Virus record (IMG/VR): IMGVR_UViG_3300035162_003828
Span: 1 to 20,597 of that record
Strand: one strand, 5' to 3'
Length of the DNA: 20,597 bases
From: a virus
The translations under genes and the position numbers were made by a program. The first letter of the stretch is position 1. Every line of letters begins with the position of its first letter. The notes beneath the pieces were generated by a model. That model did not search any database, had not been told where the DNA came from, and saw only the letters and a program-made list of their open reading frames with translations. Of this stretch, positions 14,142-20,597 are shown piece after piece.

Positions 14142-15779
14142 TTATTCACAAAATTTACCACCTTTAGATTCACCCTTTTTAGAATTACCTAAACCAATTG
14201 CTGGAACTGGTAAATTAACTTTATTTAGTGCTGTTCCTACTTTACCCACAGCATCTTTTACATTACCCATAGTTTTTTTAATTTTATCCTTTGTTTCCTC
14301 CCGTATATTAACATTAACTAATAAACTTTCCAAGGTTAACTTCTGAATTTTTAATTTCTCTTGTACAATAAATTTTAACGCACATATTATTATTGGTTTT
14401 AAATTTTTTAAAATAAAAGGAATCAAAAGTTCATATATTAGTTTCCTTAATAGTTCACCTAATATGTTACCGATAATACATGCATTAAACTTTAAAAATT
14501 CTCCAGTAGAGGTGTATCTACTTTTATTTTCAACTAAGTAACCCATCATAATTATAGGTACGTTAACCTTGGGTGATAGTGTTAATTTAGTCGTTACAAT
14601 AGATAAACTATTTAAAAAATTACCAATAAAATCTCTTCTTGCCTTATCTACATCCCCAGAATTAACATTATTAGCGCTTTGTTCTGACATACTCCTCATA
14701 GACTTATCTATTTCACCAGCTTTTTCAGAATTACTCATATTAGGGTCACTTAATTTATCATTTAATTCTGTTAATGATTCTATACTAACTGATGCCGTTT
14801 TTTTACTACAACATTCAGTAAATGGTCTAACACCCTTTTTATTGTTTCTCACTGCCTCCTTTATATTTTTTAGTTCCGGAGAAGAGAATTCAAAAAACGT
14901 GTCATCTACCACCACCTCTGGATCGTCAAGACCGTTATCTATCATTTTTTCTAACCCTTTCTCAAACTCAATTTTTTTAGTTACACATCCAGTTGACATA
15001 TCTACGTTACTAGTTATCGAACCATATAGTAAATCTATAGTAGCAGGAATAACTTTCGATATATCAAAAGGTGGGAATTGACTACCTACATATTCATTAG
15101 TAAATGTGGTTAAAGACTTTCCACTATATGAAGGGTCAATTTTAACATTAAAAACATTATTTCTGGGGTTCTCGTTTTGTTGAGCTCCGGGGGTGGTGGT
15201 AGAAACATTCCCTCCTTGCTCAATAAATGTAACAGATACTATTGGATTGTTACTTTTTGGGTCACTCCATGTCTGAGGTACATTACTATCTTGGATTCTA
15301 TCATATAAAAATCTGTTCATATCACCCCCACCATCATATAAAAATTTTCCACCTATTGAGTCTGGCGCAGTTTTAAACATACAATCTCTATCTATTTGTT
15401 CCAATTCTACATTAAAACCCACATCGAATAACCACTCAGGTATCTTAGGGTTTATCTTACAAGTGTAACATTTTTTTATTGCTTCTTTTATAATGTCACC
15501 CAATCTTTCTAGTAAAGGTTGTAAATTATTAACCAACCAGTCGACAATTAATGCCCTTATCTCATCTATTTTTAAATTACCTAAAACAGCCATAATGTCC
15601 CTAAGAAAATTAATAACTGCAAAATTTACATTAATAGATGGTAATGATGCGTCAATATTTAAAAAAGGTGGTCCAGCACAAAAAGATCTAATTCCTTTTA
15701 TTTTATCTAAAACCCATTGTTTCTGTTCGCGTATATCTTCTATAGTATCACATATTCTATTTTGTGCTCCTTCTCCCAT
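14142..15779 (-). CDS. Large virion-operon protein, cysteine-rich
   Basis: A 545-residue protein I cannot assign. Long amphipathic helices with hydrophobic patches are visible near the N-terminus (about 55-100, INFLRDIMAVLGNL ... WLVNNLQPLLERLGDIIKEA) and in the C-terminal part (about 430-480, IIGNILGELLRKLIYELLIP). The latter could be membrane-active, or packed in a hub. At least ten cysteines include CYTC, a CC pair (TECCSKK), and a Cys two residues from the end. It has an acidic, Ser/Asn-rich central linker. The start follows directly on the upstream stop (TAAATGGG). Position beside the gp5-like spike suggests a baseplate hub or tape-measure-related role, but length and motifs do not settle it. 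Confidence 0.82.
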   Translation of the reverse strand: MGEGAQNRICDTIEDIREQKQWVLDKIKGIRSFCAGPPFLNIDASLPSINVNFAVINFLRDIMAVLGNLKIDEIRALIVDWLVNNLQPLLERLGDIIKEAIKKCYTCKINPKIPEWLFDVGFNVELEQIDRDCMFKTAPDSIGGKFLYDGGGDMNRFLYDRIQDSNVPQTWSDPKSNNPIVSVTFIEQGGNVSTTTPGAQQNENPRNNVFNVKIDPSYSGKSLTTFTNEYVGSQFPPFDISKVIPATIDLLYGSITSNVDMSTGCVTKKIEFEKGLEKMIDNGLDDPEVVVDDTFFEFSSPELKNIKEAVRNNKKGVRPFTECCSKKTASVSIESLTELNDKLSDPNMSNSEKAGEIDKSMRSMSEQSANNVNSGDVDKARRDFIGNFLNSLSIVTTKLTLSPKVNVPIIMMGYLVENKSRYTSTGEFLKFNACIIGNILGELLRKLIYELLIPFILKNLKPIIICALKFIVQEKLKIQKLTLESLLVNVNIREETKDKIKKTMGNVKDAVGKVGTALNKVNLPVPAIGLGNSKKGESKGGKFCE

Positions 15780-16163
15780 TTAATCTAAATCATATTTTAT
15801 ATCATCTTTTGATTGTTTTTCATTAAATAACTCTCTTAACGTGTCTTTATCTTTTTCTGAAAATGTTACATCACTAACATTTTCATCATTAGAGGATCTA
15901 TTATCTGATACTATTTGACTTTGTAACTTTGCTAGTGATAACTTCTTATCAATAGTAGAATCAATTAATTTTAACGTATCATTATTAACTTTACCTATCA
16001 TAGATTCATCATTAATATCATCTATTTCAGCCCGATTTTTTCTTTCATTTAATTCTTTACGAGCACTATTCATCATATTACTACAATCATTATAAATTTC
16101 TTGCATAAACTCACGTAAACTATCTTTATCTAAATGTATCTTAGTTTTTTTTGGTCTTGACAT
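15780..16163 (-). CDS. Charged helical protein downstream of sigma factor
   Basis: Unrecognised, 127 residues, highly charged and helical, with a basic start (MSRPKKTKIH) and an acidic end (KDDIKYDLD). It has one of the few convincing ribosome-binding contexts (AAAAGGAAAC seven or so bases before ATG) and its own promoter-like motif, ATATTTATAG, 13 nt upstream. It lies 38 nt after the sigma-factor gene and abuts the 545-aa gene. It could be a small transcription co-activator working with the sigma factor (the T4 pair is gp55/gp33), a small terminase subunit, or a virion protein. No sequence motif decides between these. Confidence 0.78.
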   Translation of the reverse strand: MSRPKKTKIHLDKDSLREFMQEIYNDCSNMMNSARKELNERKNRAEIDDINDESMIGKVNNDTLKLIDSTIDKKLSLAKLQSQIVSDNRSSNDENVSDVTFSEKDKDTLRELFNEKQSKDDIKYDLD

Positions 16164-16176
16164 AAGTTTCCTTTTA

Positions 16177-16186
16177 CTATAAATAT
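16177..16186 (-). promoter_or_regulatory. Late-type motif variant ATATTTATAG (minus strand)
   Basis: Eight bases match the consensus, ending 13 nt upstream of the 127-aa gene's ATG, the same spacing as the terminase promoter. It would allow the structural part of the leftward operon to be transcribed separately from the genes upstream. Confidence 0.38.
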
Positions 16187-16201
16187 CAAAGATTAATATT
16201 T

Positions 16202-16942
16202 TTATAATGATCCTTGATCTATCTTAATATTTTTTAACACAGAATATATTTTTTTAAATCTTCTCATAGATACTCTAATATCTTTAGTGGTGAGACCAGA
16301 TATCTCTCTTATATAGGACAATATTAAATTTTTGTTGTATTTATTACCACTTTCTACTCGTTCAAAGATTGTTTCCCAATTATCTAAAACCTCAATTAAC
16401 GCGTTACCTACCCGCTTTTCATTTTCACTAATTTTTAAACTATCTAATTCTTCTTTAATACTCGATGATATTTCCGTTATAAAAACATCCAGCGGTGTTT
16501 TATCTTCATCTTCTATATTATATATGTAATCGTCCATCTTCTCCACAGTTGAGTACATATCTTCATATGATAAATCAGATTTCATCTTTTTATCGGATTT
16601 TAATAACTGACCCAATAGATAATTTTTACAAATGGTACCAAAATAGGAGTAAGCTTTTTTATTCCTAGATGGTTGAAACTTTTCCATCTTTGTTGCTAAA
16701 AAAGAAAGAGTATCAGAATGAATGTCTTCATAAGTATAATCTTTTCTATATAATTTATACCGCCTAATGATAGATTCTATCATTTTGTTTAGTGGCGCCT
16801 TTAAAAATGTATTATATATTTTATTTCTTTCTTCATAATCATCGGTGGTTAGAAATTTAACAACAGCTTTTTCTTGCTCTGGTCCAAAGTATAAATTAGT
16901 TGTCCTTTTTCTACCCCTTTTACTGTTGGGTTTTTCGGACAT
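16202..16942 (-). CDS. RNA polymerase sigma factor (T4 gp55-like)
   Basis: This 246-residue protein is a sigma factor that should direct host RNA polymerase to phage promoters, probably late ones. Region 2 spans about residues 50-115: LNKMIESIIRRYKLY, YTYEDIHSDTLSFLATKMEK, FQPSRNKKAYSYFGTICKNY and LLGQL. It matches the core-binding and -10-recognition helices of gp55 (including the FDP.K..PFAYF-like turn at FQPSRNKKAYSYF). The N-terminus is basic (NSKRGRKRTT) and the middle is acidic (138-170). Unlike minimal gp55, the last 45 residues (ILSYIREISGLTTKDIRVSM, then RRFKKIYSVLKN) look like a helix-turn-helix, possibly a reduced region 4. The ATG overlaps the upstream glycosyltransferase stop as TAATG. 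Confidence 0.87.
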   Translation of the reverse strand: MSEKPNSKRGRKRTTNLYFGPEQEKAVVKFLTTDDYEERNKIYNTFLKAPLNKMIESIIRRYKLYRKDYTYEDIHSDTLSFLATKMEKFQPSRNKKAYSYFGTICKNYLLGQLLKSDKKMKSDLSYEDMYSTVEKMDDYIYNIEDEDKTPLDVFITEISSSIKEELDSLKISENEKRVGNALIEVLDNWETIFERVESGNKYNKNLILSYIREISGLTTKDIRVSMRRFKKIYSVLKNIKIDQGSL

Positions 16943-17739
16943 TAATTTGTTTCTAGTTCGTATGTTATTTCTCTATCTTCAGTGAAAAAATATTCTTTTC
17001 TAGCTTTATTAACCCAAAACTTACTTTCCATTACATCTACAGTGTTTTTATAGTGATCAAATAATGAATCTTTTCTATTGTTAGTATGTTTATAACCTAG
17101 TTTTGGTATTACCATAATTGGTATGGATAAGTAACTCATTCTTAATAGGAATTCATATGTAAACGTTAATTTCATATGTGTTTTTATACCACCATTTTCT
17201 TCATATAATGATTTTTTAACAATCATCCCATCGAAATTAAAATTCTGAATCTTCTGTAGTGTATTATTATCTAATAACCCCATCTCTTCACTTACATTTT
17301 TACCCCATATAGTTTCATTTGTAAAAGAAATAAATTGACCATTTTCATCACATTCAAATACTATAGGTAGAAAAACCCCAACTTCAGGGTATGCATTTAG
17401 ATATTCTACACCATTTTTGATCCATATTTGGGACATCTCATCATCATATTCTAAAAATGTAAAATATTCAGTATCACATTTACTAACACCAAAATTCATT
17501 TGTGATGGGAACCCATAGTCACCATTTGTATTCTCAACCACCCTAGTTATTTCTTTTATCTCACCGTAATCAAACTTATCAAGTAGTGTTTTAAGTTTTT
17601 TATCTTTAGACCTAACTATTAATAATTCTTTAGGTTTAACTGATTGTGTTGCGATACTAGTTATTGCTTTTTTTAATAAAGTTTCTGTATTTTCTTGTAT
17701 CTCATGTATTGGTAATATTACTGTTATATTGTTGGACAT
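16942..17739 (-). CDS. Family 2-type glycosyltransferase
   Basis: A GT-A-fold transferase of 265 residues. The N-terminal Rossmann-like start ITVILPIHE is followed by an uninterrupted nucleotide-binding half. GDYGFPSQMNFGVSKCDTEY (73-92) runs into FTFLEYDDE (93-101), where EYDD corresponds to the metal-binding DxD-type motif. The second half has the acceptor-side pattern GMIVKKSLYEENGG and EFLLRMSYL. No membrane segment is present, so it is a soluble cytoplasmic enzyme. It sits between a second glycosyltransferase and the sigma gene and overlaps the latter by 1 nt. Donor sugar and acceptor (virion protein, host envelope glycan or modified DNA base) cannot be read from sequence. AT-rich codons match its phage neighbours. 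Confidence 0.87.
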   Translation of the reverse strand: MSNNITVILPIHEIQENTETLLKKAITSIATQSVKPKELLIVRSKDKKLKTLLDKFDYGEIKEITRVVENTNGDYGFPSQMNFGVSKCDTEYFTFLEYDDEMSQIWIKNGVEYLNAYPEVGVFLPIVFECDENGQFISFTNETIWGKNVSEEMGLLDNNTLQKIQNFNFDGMIVKKSLYEENGGIKTHMKLTFTYEFLLRMSYLSIPIMVIPKLGYKHTNNRKDSLFDHYKNTVDVMESKFWVNKARKEYFFTEDREITYELETN

Positions 17740-17761
17740 ATTTAATAATTTTTATTTTTTG

Positions 17762-18898
17762 TTATTTTTCAATTTGTAATTCAGGTGTAGCGTTTAATTT
17801 CTCCTGTTCTTTTTCCGCAATGGTTTTCAGTTCAACTATTCGTCTACCAAAAATTCTATTATATACGTCTTTAATAGATTCTTTCATCTCATCTTGAGTA
17901 TATTTAGATTTATACTCTTCCATCGATTCTAATAAATTAGTAGGGATAGCATCCTCCAAATATAACCCAACTATTGTCGCAATTATATCTGGTATCGCAT
18001 TTAAATTTGCTGTCCATATACCATTATCATTTAAATTTAAATTACCATTTTCATCCACAGCACCCATCCACTCAGGAACCATTCTAGGTATCTTACCAAC
18101 AACAGGTGTTCCACATTTCATAGATTCTATTGGGAATGTACCGAAACTAGCTAATTCGTCAACCCATACACTTAAAAAGGATTTGGATAACTCCTTAGCG
18201 AATTCTTCTCTAGGTAATCCAGACATATCTCTAAATGTGATGAACTGATATTGTGGATATTTTTGGTAAAATACTTTAACTATTTTTAATACTTCTCTTT
18301 TATCTCTAGCTGATAATGCAACTGTAGGTATCTTTGGTTTTTCATTTTCTTTGAAGTATGATGGAATTGATATAGGAACGATTTCAGTTGATAAATTTCT
18401 AAATATCGATTCTATATAGTTTTTAAGGTTTTCATTTGTGGTTATAACCTCATTAATTCCAAAATTTTGCCAATTCTCACCAATTTCTAACATCTCAAAC
18501 ACATATTCATACGATTGTAGAAAAACTAATCGTTTACAAGGAAATTTAGATGTTTGTTTCATAACGCTAGCGAATGCTTCCGGTATAACAACAAAGTCCG
18601 ATGGCCCAACTTGCAATGTTTGTGATTCTATAGAAATGTGTGGTAAATTGGCGTATTCTTCACCTAACCACTCAGCGATACCAATACCAGTTTCATCTTC
18701 TCTAAGTTTATAATCATTTTTATCGTGAAGGATTTGGGCGTTAAACCCTAATTCTCTTAATAGTTTAACATGTTCATATATAGTTGCAACACCAGCAGTG
18801 GGGTTACCTTTAGTGTCTAGAGTGAAAAAATAAATACCGAAATTTTTATCGGTTATTTTTTTTATTGACTCATTTATCGCATTAATTTGTTCACTCAT
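17762..18898 (-). CDS. Family 4-type glycosyltransferase
   Basis: A GT-B-type transferase of 378 residues. The N-terminal domain shows a Gly-rich acceptor-side loop after strand one (IYFFTLDTKGNPTAGVATIY, 22-41). The C-terminal domain carries DELASFGTFPIESMKCGTPV (247-266), the retaining-GT signature with E258 in place and an Ala at the usual first Glu of EX7E. Nearby are a sugar-nucleotide strand (VALSARDKREVLKIVKVF) and a PEWMGA turn. The C-terminal tail is a charged helix. It lies 22 nt before the family 2-type enzyme, and the two probably act in one pathway. Such pairs in phages may decorate virions or modify host surface glycans; here the target is unknown. Confidence 0.88.
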   Translation of the reverse strand: MSEQINAINESIKKITDKNFGIYFFTLDTKGNPTAGVATIYEHVKLLRELGFNAQILHDKNDYKLREDETGIGIAEWLGEEYANLPHISIESQTLQVGPSDFVVIPEAFASVMKQTSKFPCKRLVFLQSYEYVFEMLEIGENWQNFGINEVITTNENLKNYIESIFRNLSTEIVPISIPSYFKENEKPKIPTVALSARDKREVLKIVKVFYQKYPQYQFITFRDMSGLPREEFAKELSKSFLSVWVDELASFGTFPIESMKCGTPVVGKIPRMVPEWMGAVDENGNLNLNDNGIWTANLNAIPDIIATIVGLYLEDAIPTNLLESMEEYKSKYTQDEMKESIKDVYNRIFGRRIVELKTIAEKEQEKLNATPELQIEK

Positions 18899-18910
18899 AA
18901 TTTCATTTTT

Positions 18911-19216
18911 TTATAGTTCTTTTATTATTCCTTTCATTAGTAATGTATTAAAAGATAATTTAAAGGGTATCGGCAACGAATTTAACGCCATTATCCCCAT
19001 TTTATCATCTATCACTTCAACACAACTTAATAATGTACCTACAAGGTCTCGATACATTTCGTATTTTGCAACATCTATTTGTAAGGTAGCTTGTGTGATA
19101 TTTTCCGGTGCCTCTACTGTGGCATCCAACTCATTATCTATTTTAACTGCTTCTGACATTGCATCAATGTCTAAATAAAATTCTTTTCCTCCAATCTCTA
19201 ATAAAATATTATCCAT
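18911..19216 (-). CDS. Hypothetical protein, 101 aa
   Basis: Not recognised. Acidic, with an N-terminal beta hairpin look (ILLEIGGKEFYLDID), a middle helix (about 45-75, with one Cys), and a hydrophobic C-terminal part (IPFKLSFNTLLMKGIIKEL). No membrane segment or enzyme motif is visible. It is preceded by the only leader longer than 50 nt in the leftward operon, which contains a hairpin and a variant of the late-type motif, so it may head the sub-operon that includes both glycosyltransferases. Confidence 0.78.
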   Translation of the reverse strand: MDNILLEIGGKEFYLDIDAMSEAVKIDNELDATVEAPENITQATLQIDVAKYEMYRDLVGTLLSCVEVIDDKMGIMALNSLPIPFKLSFNTLLMKGIIKEL

Positions 19217-19236
19217 ATGTTTTTTTAAAAAATGTA

Positions 19237-19246
19237 AAATAAGTAT
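19237..19246 (-). promoter_or_regulatory. Late-type motif variant ATACTTATTT (minus strand)
   Basis: Minus-strand ATACTTATTT ends 20 nt before the ATG at 19216. The sequence just upstream (AAGTGTTTACTTAA) resembles AAGTTTTTCTTAA before the protease gene, where the motif also carries a C (ATACTTATTA). Confidence 0.35.
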
Positions 19247-19250
19247 CCCC

Positions 19251-19266
19251 TTAAGTAAACACTTAA
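19251..19266. other. AT-rich inverted repeat upstream of 101-aa gene
   Basis: TTAAGT (19251-19256) and ACTTAA (19261-19266) flank a four-base loop. On the minus strand it lies directly upstream of the promoter-like element and 7 nt after the HAD-like gene stop. There is no T run, so it is an unlikely terminator; an operator is possible. Confidence 0.4.
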
Positions 19267-19272
19267 AATTTA

Positions 19273-19905
19273 TTAATTTATATCTTCAAACTCAACAGTT
19301 TCCGTACTTAATATCTTTTCTAAAGTATTTCTATCGTCTAATAACTCTTTTAAATCGACTAATGTGTAATCAGAATCTATATTTTTATTATATTCGTTTA
19401 TTACCTTTATTGAAATCTTGCCCGATGTTTTGGATTTCAACGTTTCAGGGTTGGCTGTTATTAGTATGTCAACATGATCCCATTTTTTATCATAATCTCT
19501 AACAAATATTATATTATTTATTTTAGAGGATAATTTAGATAAAAAGAATAAAGTTGCTGGTTTGCTATTATTTAACTCTTTACTAATAACAATTGGTGTA
19601 TGACCTAAATCTTCAATTATATTATGTAGTTGGTTTAGGTGTTCTACACTATTTAATTTAACTTCACCTGCGTGACCGAAAATCTCTAACGCAGCGTCTA
19701 CATACATAAACTCATTAAGTTCCTTTGTACCACCTGAAAATTCAAAATAGTCTAATAAATCTAAAGTTTTTATATCTCTTTCTGGTAATTCTTCTGTTTC
19801 TTCTTCCGATTCATCTATATCCACTGGGTAATATTTATCATAAACTGACTCAAACTTTGTTATGAAATCTCTTATAACACCATCTATTGTAATACCTACT
19901 TTCAT
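19273..19905 (-). CDS. HAD-like protein with degenerate catalytic motifs
   Basis: A 210-residue protein with a HAD-phosphatase-like layout. The first strand, KVGITIDGVIRDF, aligns with the DxDGV motif of phage nucleotidases, but the nucleophile position is Thr6; only D8 remains. Motif II is S108 in TPIVISKE, and Lys115/Lys124 could serve as motif III. Motif IV reads DILITANP (146-153), where active members have a DD or GD pair; T150 and A151 sit there instead. The cap region (30-95) is acidic and long. It probably binds a ligand or partner without phosphatase turnover, though this is inferred. The ATG overlaps the stop of the upstream 49-aa gene (ATGA). The family call is from motif layout only. 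Confidence 0.8.
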   Translation of the reverse strand: MKVGITIDGVIRDFITKFESVYDKYYPVDIDESEEETEELPERDIKTLDLLDYFEFSGGTKELNEFMYVDAALEIFGHAGEVKLNSVEHLNQLHNIIEDLGHTPIVISKELNNSKPATLFFLSKLSSKINNIIFVRDYDKKWDHVDILITANPETLKSKTSGKISIKVINEYNKNIDSDYTLVDLKELLDDRNTLEKILSTETVEFEDIN

Positions 19906-20051
19906 ACCTTTTCTATTTTATAAATTTTGAATATCTCTTTCTTAGGTAATTGTTTTACTTTAGAAAAATATTCTATAGCTTCTTCCAATGAACTCTGTTT
20001 AGTGGTGTTTATTACTTCACCAGACATATTTTTTAATACGTACTTATACAT
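19902..20051 (-). CDS. Small 49-aa protein
   Basis: This short gene starts at ATG 20051 and ends with TGA overlapping the ATG of the HAD-like gene (ATGA). The product is basic and helical (SSLEEAIEYFSKVKQLP, then KKEIFKIYKIEKV) with an N-terminal strand (YKYVLKN). Support: an AGAAGG Shine-Dalgarno 8 nt upstream, only 4 nt between the PhoH stop and its ATG, and ordinary codon use. Unknown function. Confidence 0.72.
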   Translation of the reverse strand: MYKYVLKNMSGEVINTTKQSSLEEAIEYFSKVKQLPKKEIFKIYKIEKV

Positions 20052-20055
20052 AAAT

Positions 20056-20597
20056 TTATCCTTCTAACTCTTCAAAAACCTTTTCGATTATTTTGATTAC
20101 TGGGTTTCTAACTACATCGTCAGGGTTTCTAAGTGAAACACAACCAAAACCATCTATACCTTCAAACTTATCAATCACAACTTCTAATGAACTATTTTTA
20201 GGGTTCTTAATATCTTTTTGTTTAACATCACCAAGAATAACCATCTTGGAGTTATCACCTATCCTCGTCATAAGGGTTCTCATATTCTGTATAGATATGT
20301 TTTGTGCCTCATCAACAACGATTATTGTATTATCTATACTTCTTCCCCTAACAAACGCTAGTGGTTGTATCTGTATTAACCCTAACTCACGTAATTTATT
20401 AGTTAATGATTCACCAATAATCTTTTCAAAGTTATCAATGAATGATATCATATAAGGGTCCAACTTATCTTTCAAATCACCCGGTAAAAAACCTAATTCT
20501 TCACCTGGTAACTGTATTACAGATTTAACCAATAAAATCTTTTTATATTTAGGTTTTGTTTTAATTAGTTTAAGTGCCTCAGCACAAGCTAAATAAG
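20056..20597 (-). CDS. phoH: PhoH-like ATPase, 5'-partial
   Basis: The frame is open to the right window edge, so only the C-terminal 179 or so codons are present; the Walker A loop (GxGKT) lies outside. The in-window part matches PhoH: YLACAEALKLIKTKPKYKKI, then ILLVKSVIQLPGEELGFLPG and DLKDKLDPY, the signature following the P-loop helix. The Walker B strand is IIVVDEAQN (around 20300-20325), and the sensor-like MVILGDVKQKD follows. PhoH is a cytoplasmic ATPase common in marine and T4-like phages and linked to phosphate stress or RNA metabolism; its phage role is unsettled. A TTG at 20530-20532 is internal, not the start. The gene is followed after 4 nt by the 49-aa gene. Confidence 0.93.
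   Translation of the reverse strand, partial: YLACAEALKLIKTKPKYKKILLVKSVIQLPGEELGFLPGDLKDKLDPYMISFIDNFEKIIGESLTNKLRELGLIQIQPLAFVRGRSIDNTIIVVDEAQNISIQNMRTLMTRIGDNSKMVILGDVKQKDIKNPKNSSLEVVIDKFEGIDGFGCVSLRNPDDVVRNPVIKIIEKVFEELEG

Noticed and set aside
14569-15081. 170-codon plus-strand ORF inside the 545-aa gene
   Set aside because: It is a mirror frame of the leftward gene, Ser/Leu-rich as expected for antisense of AT-rich coding DNA, with no promoter or leader.
20056-20532. PhoH start at the TTG at 20532
   Set aside because: The conserved PhoH sequence continues upstream in frame to the window edge, so that codon is internal.

Overview
This AT-rich window is a piece of a tailed-phage genome with a T4-like head module. 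The core calls rest on recognisable family signatures: large terminase with ATPase and nuclease motifs, gp20-like portal, gp21-like prohead protease, gp22-like scaffold, gp23-like major capsid protein, a gp55-like sigma factor and PhoH. Most start codons lack a Shine-Dalgarno sequence and follow A-rich leaders. This suits a Bacteroidota (flavobacteria-type) host, but that is inference from translation signals, not proof. No tRNA, CRISPR array, insertion sequence or attachment site was seen, and no stretch over 300 bases lacks a gene.

Layout. The rightward half (1-10736) is the packaging and head cluster: an unrecognised 106-codon ORF that may be open at the window edge, terminase, portal, a helical 257-aa protein that may belong to the prohead core, a 74-aa membrane protein, a 146-aa unknown, protease, scaffold, capsid protein and a 272-aa unknown. 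Two rho-independent terminators (5372-5397 and 9848-9881) punctuate it. The leftward half runs from the right edge down to 10742. It encodes PhoH (partial), a 49-aa protein, a HAD-like protein with degenerate motifs, a 101-aa unknown, two glycosyltransferases, the sigma factor, a 127-aa unknown and probable baseplate/tail proteins: 545 aa, 134 aa, 65 aa, a gp5-like OB-fold spike and a DNRLRE-like fibre or adhesin. Genes there abut or overlap by 1-4 nt, as in a long operon. The two halves converge with only 5 nt between stop codons.

How the parts fit. The protease should mature a prohead built on the scaffold. Its expected (I/L)-x-E sites appear in the capsid protein and scaffold, which share the pentapeptide LNEST. 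They also appear near the N-termini of the 257-aa, scaffold and 272-aa proteins, like the capsid-targeting leaders of T4 internal proteins. The motif ATATTTATTA recurs just upstream of several head genes, with variants on the leftward strand. It is a plausible late promoter for the sigma factor encoded in the same window. The glycosyltransferases may modify virion, host surface or DNA; the sequence does not say which.
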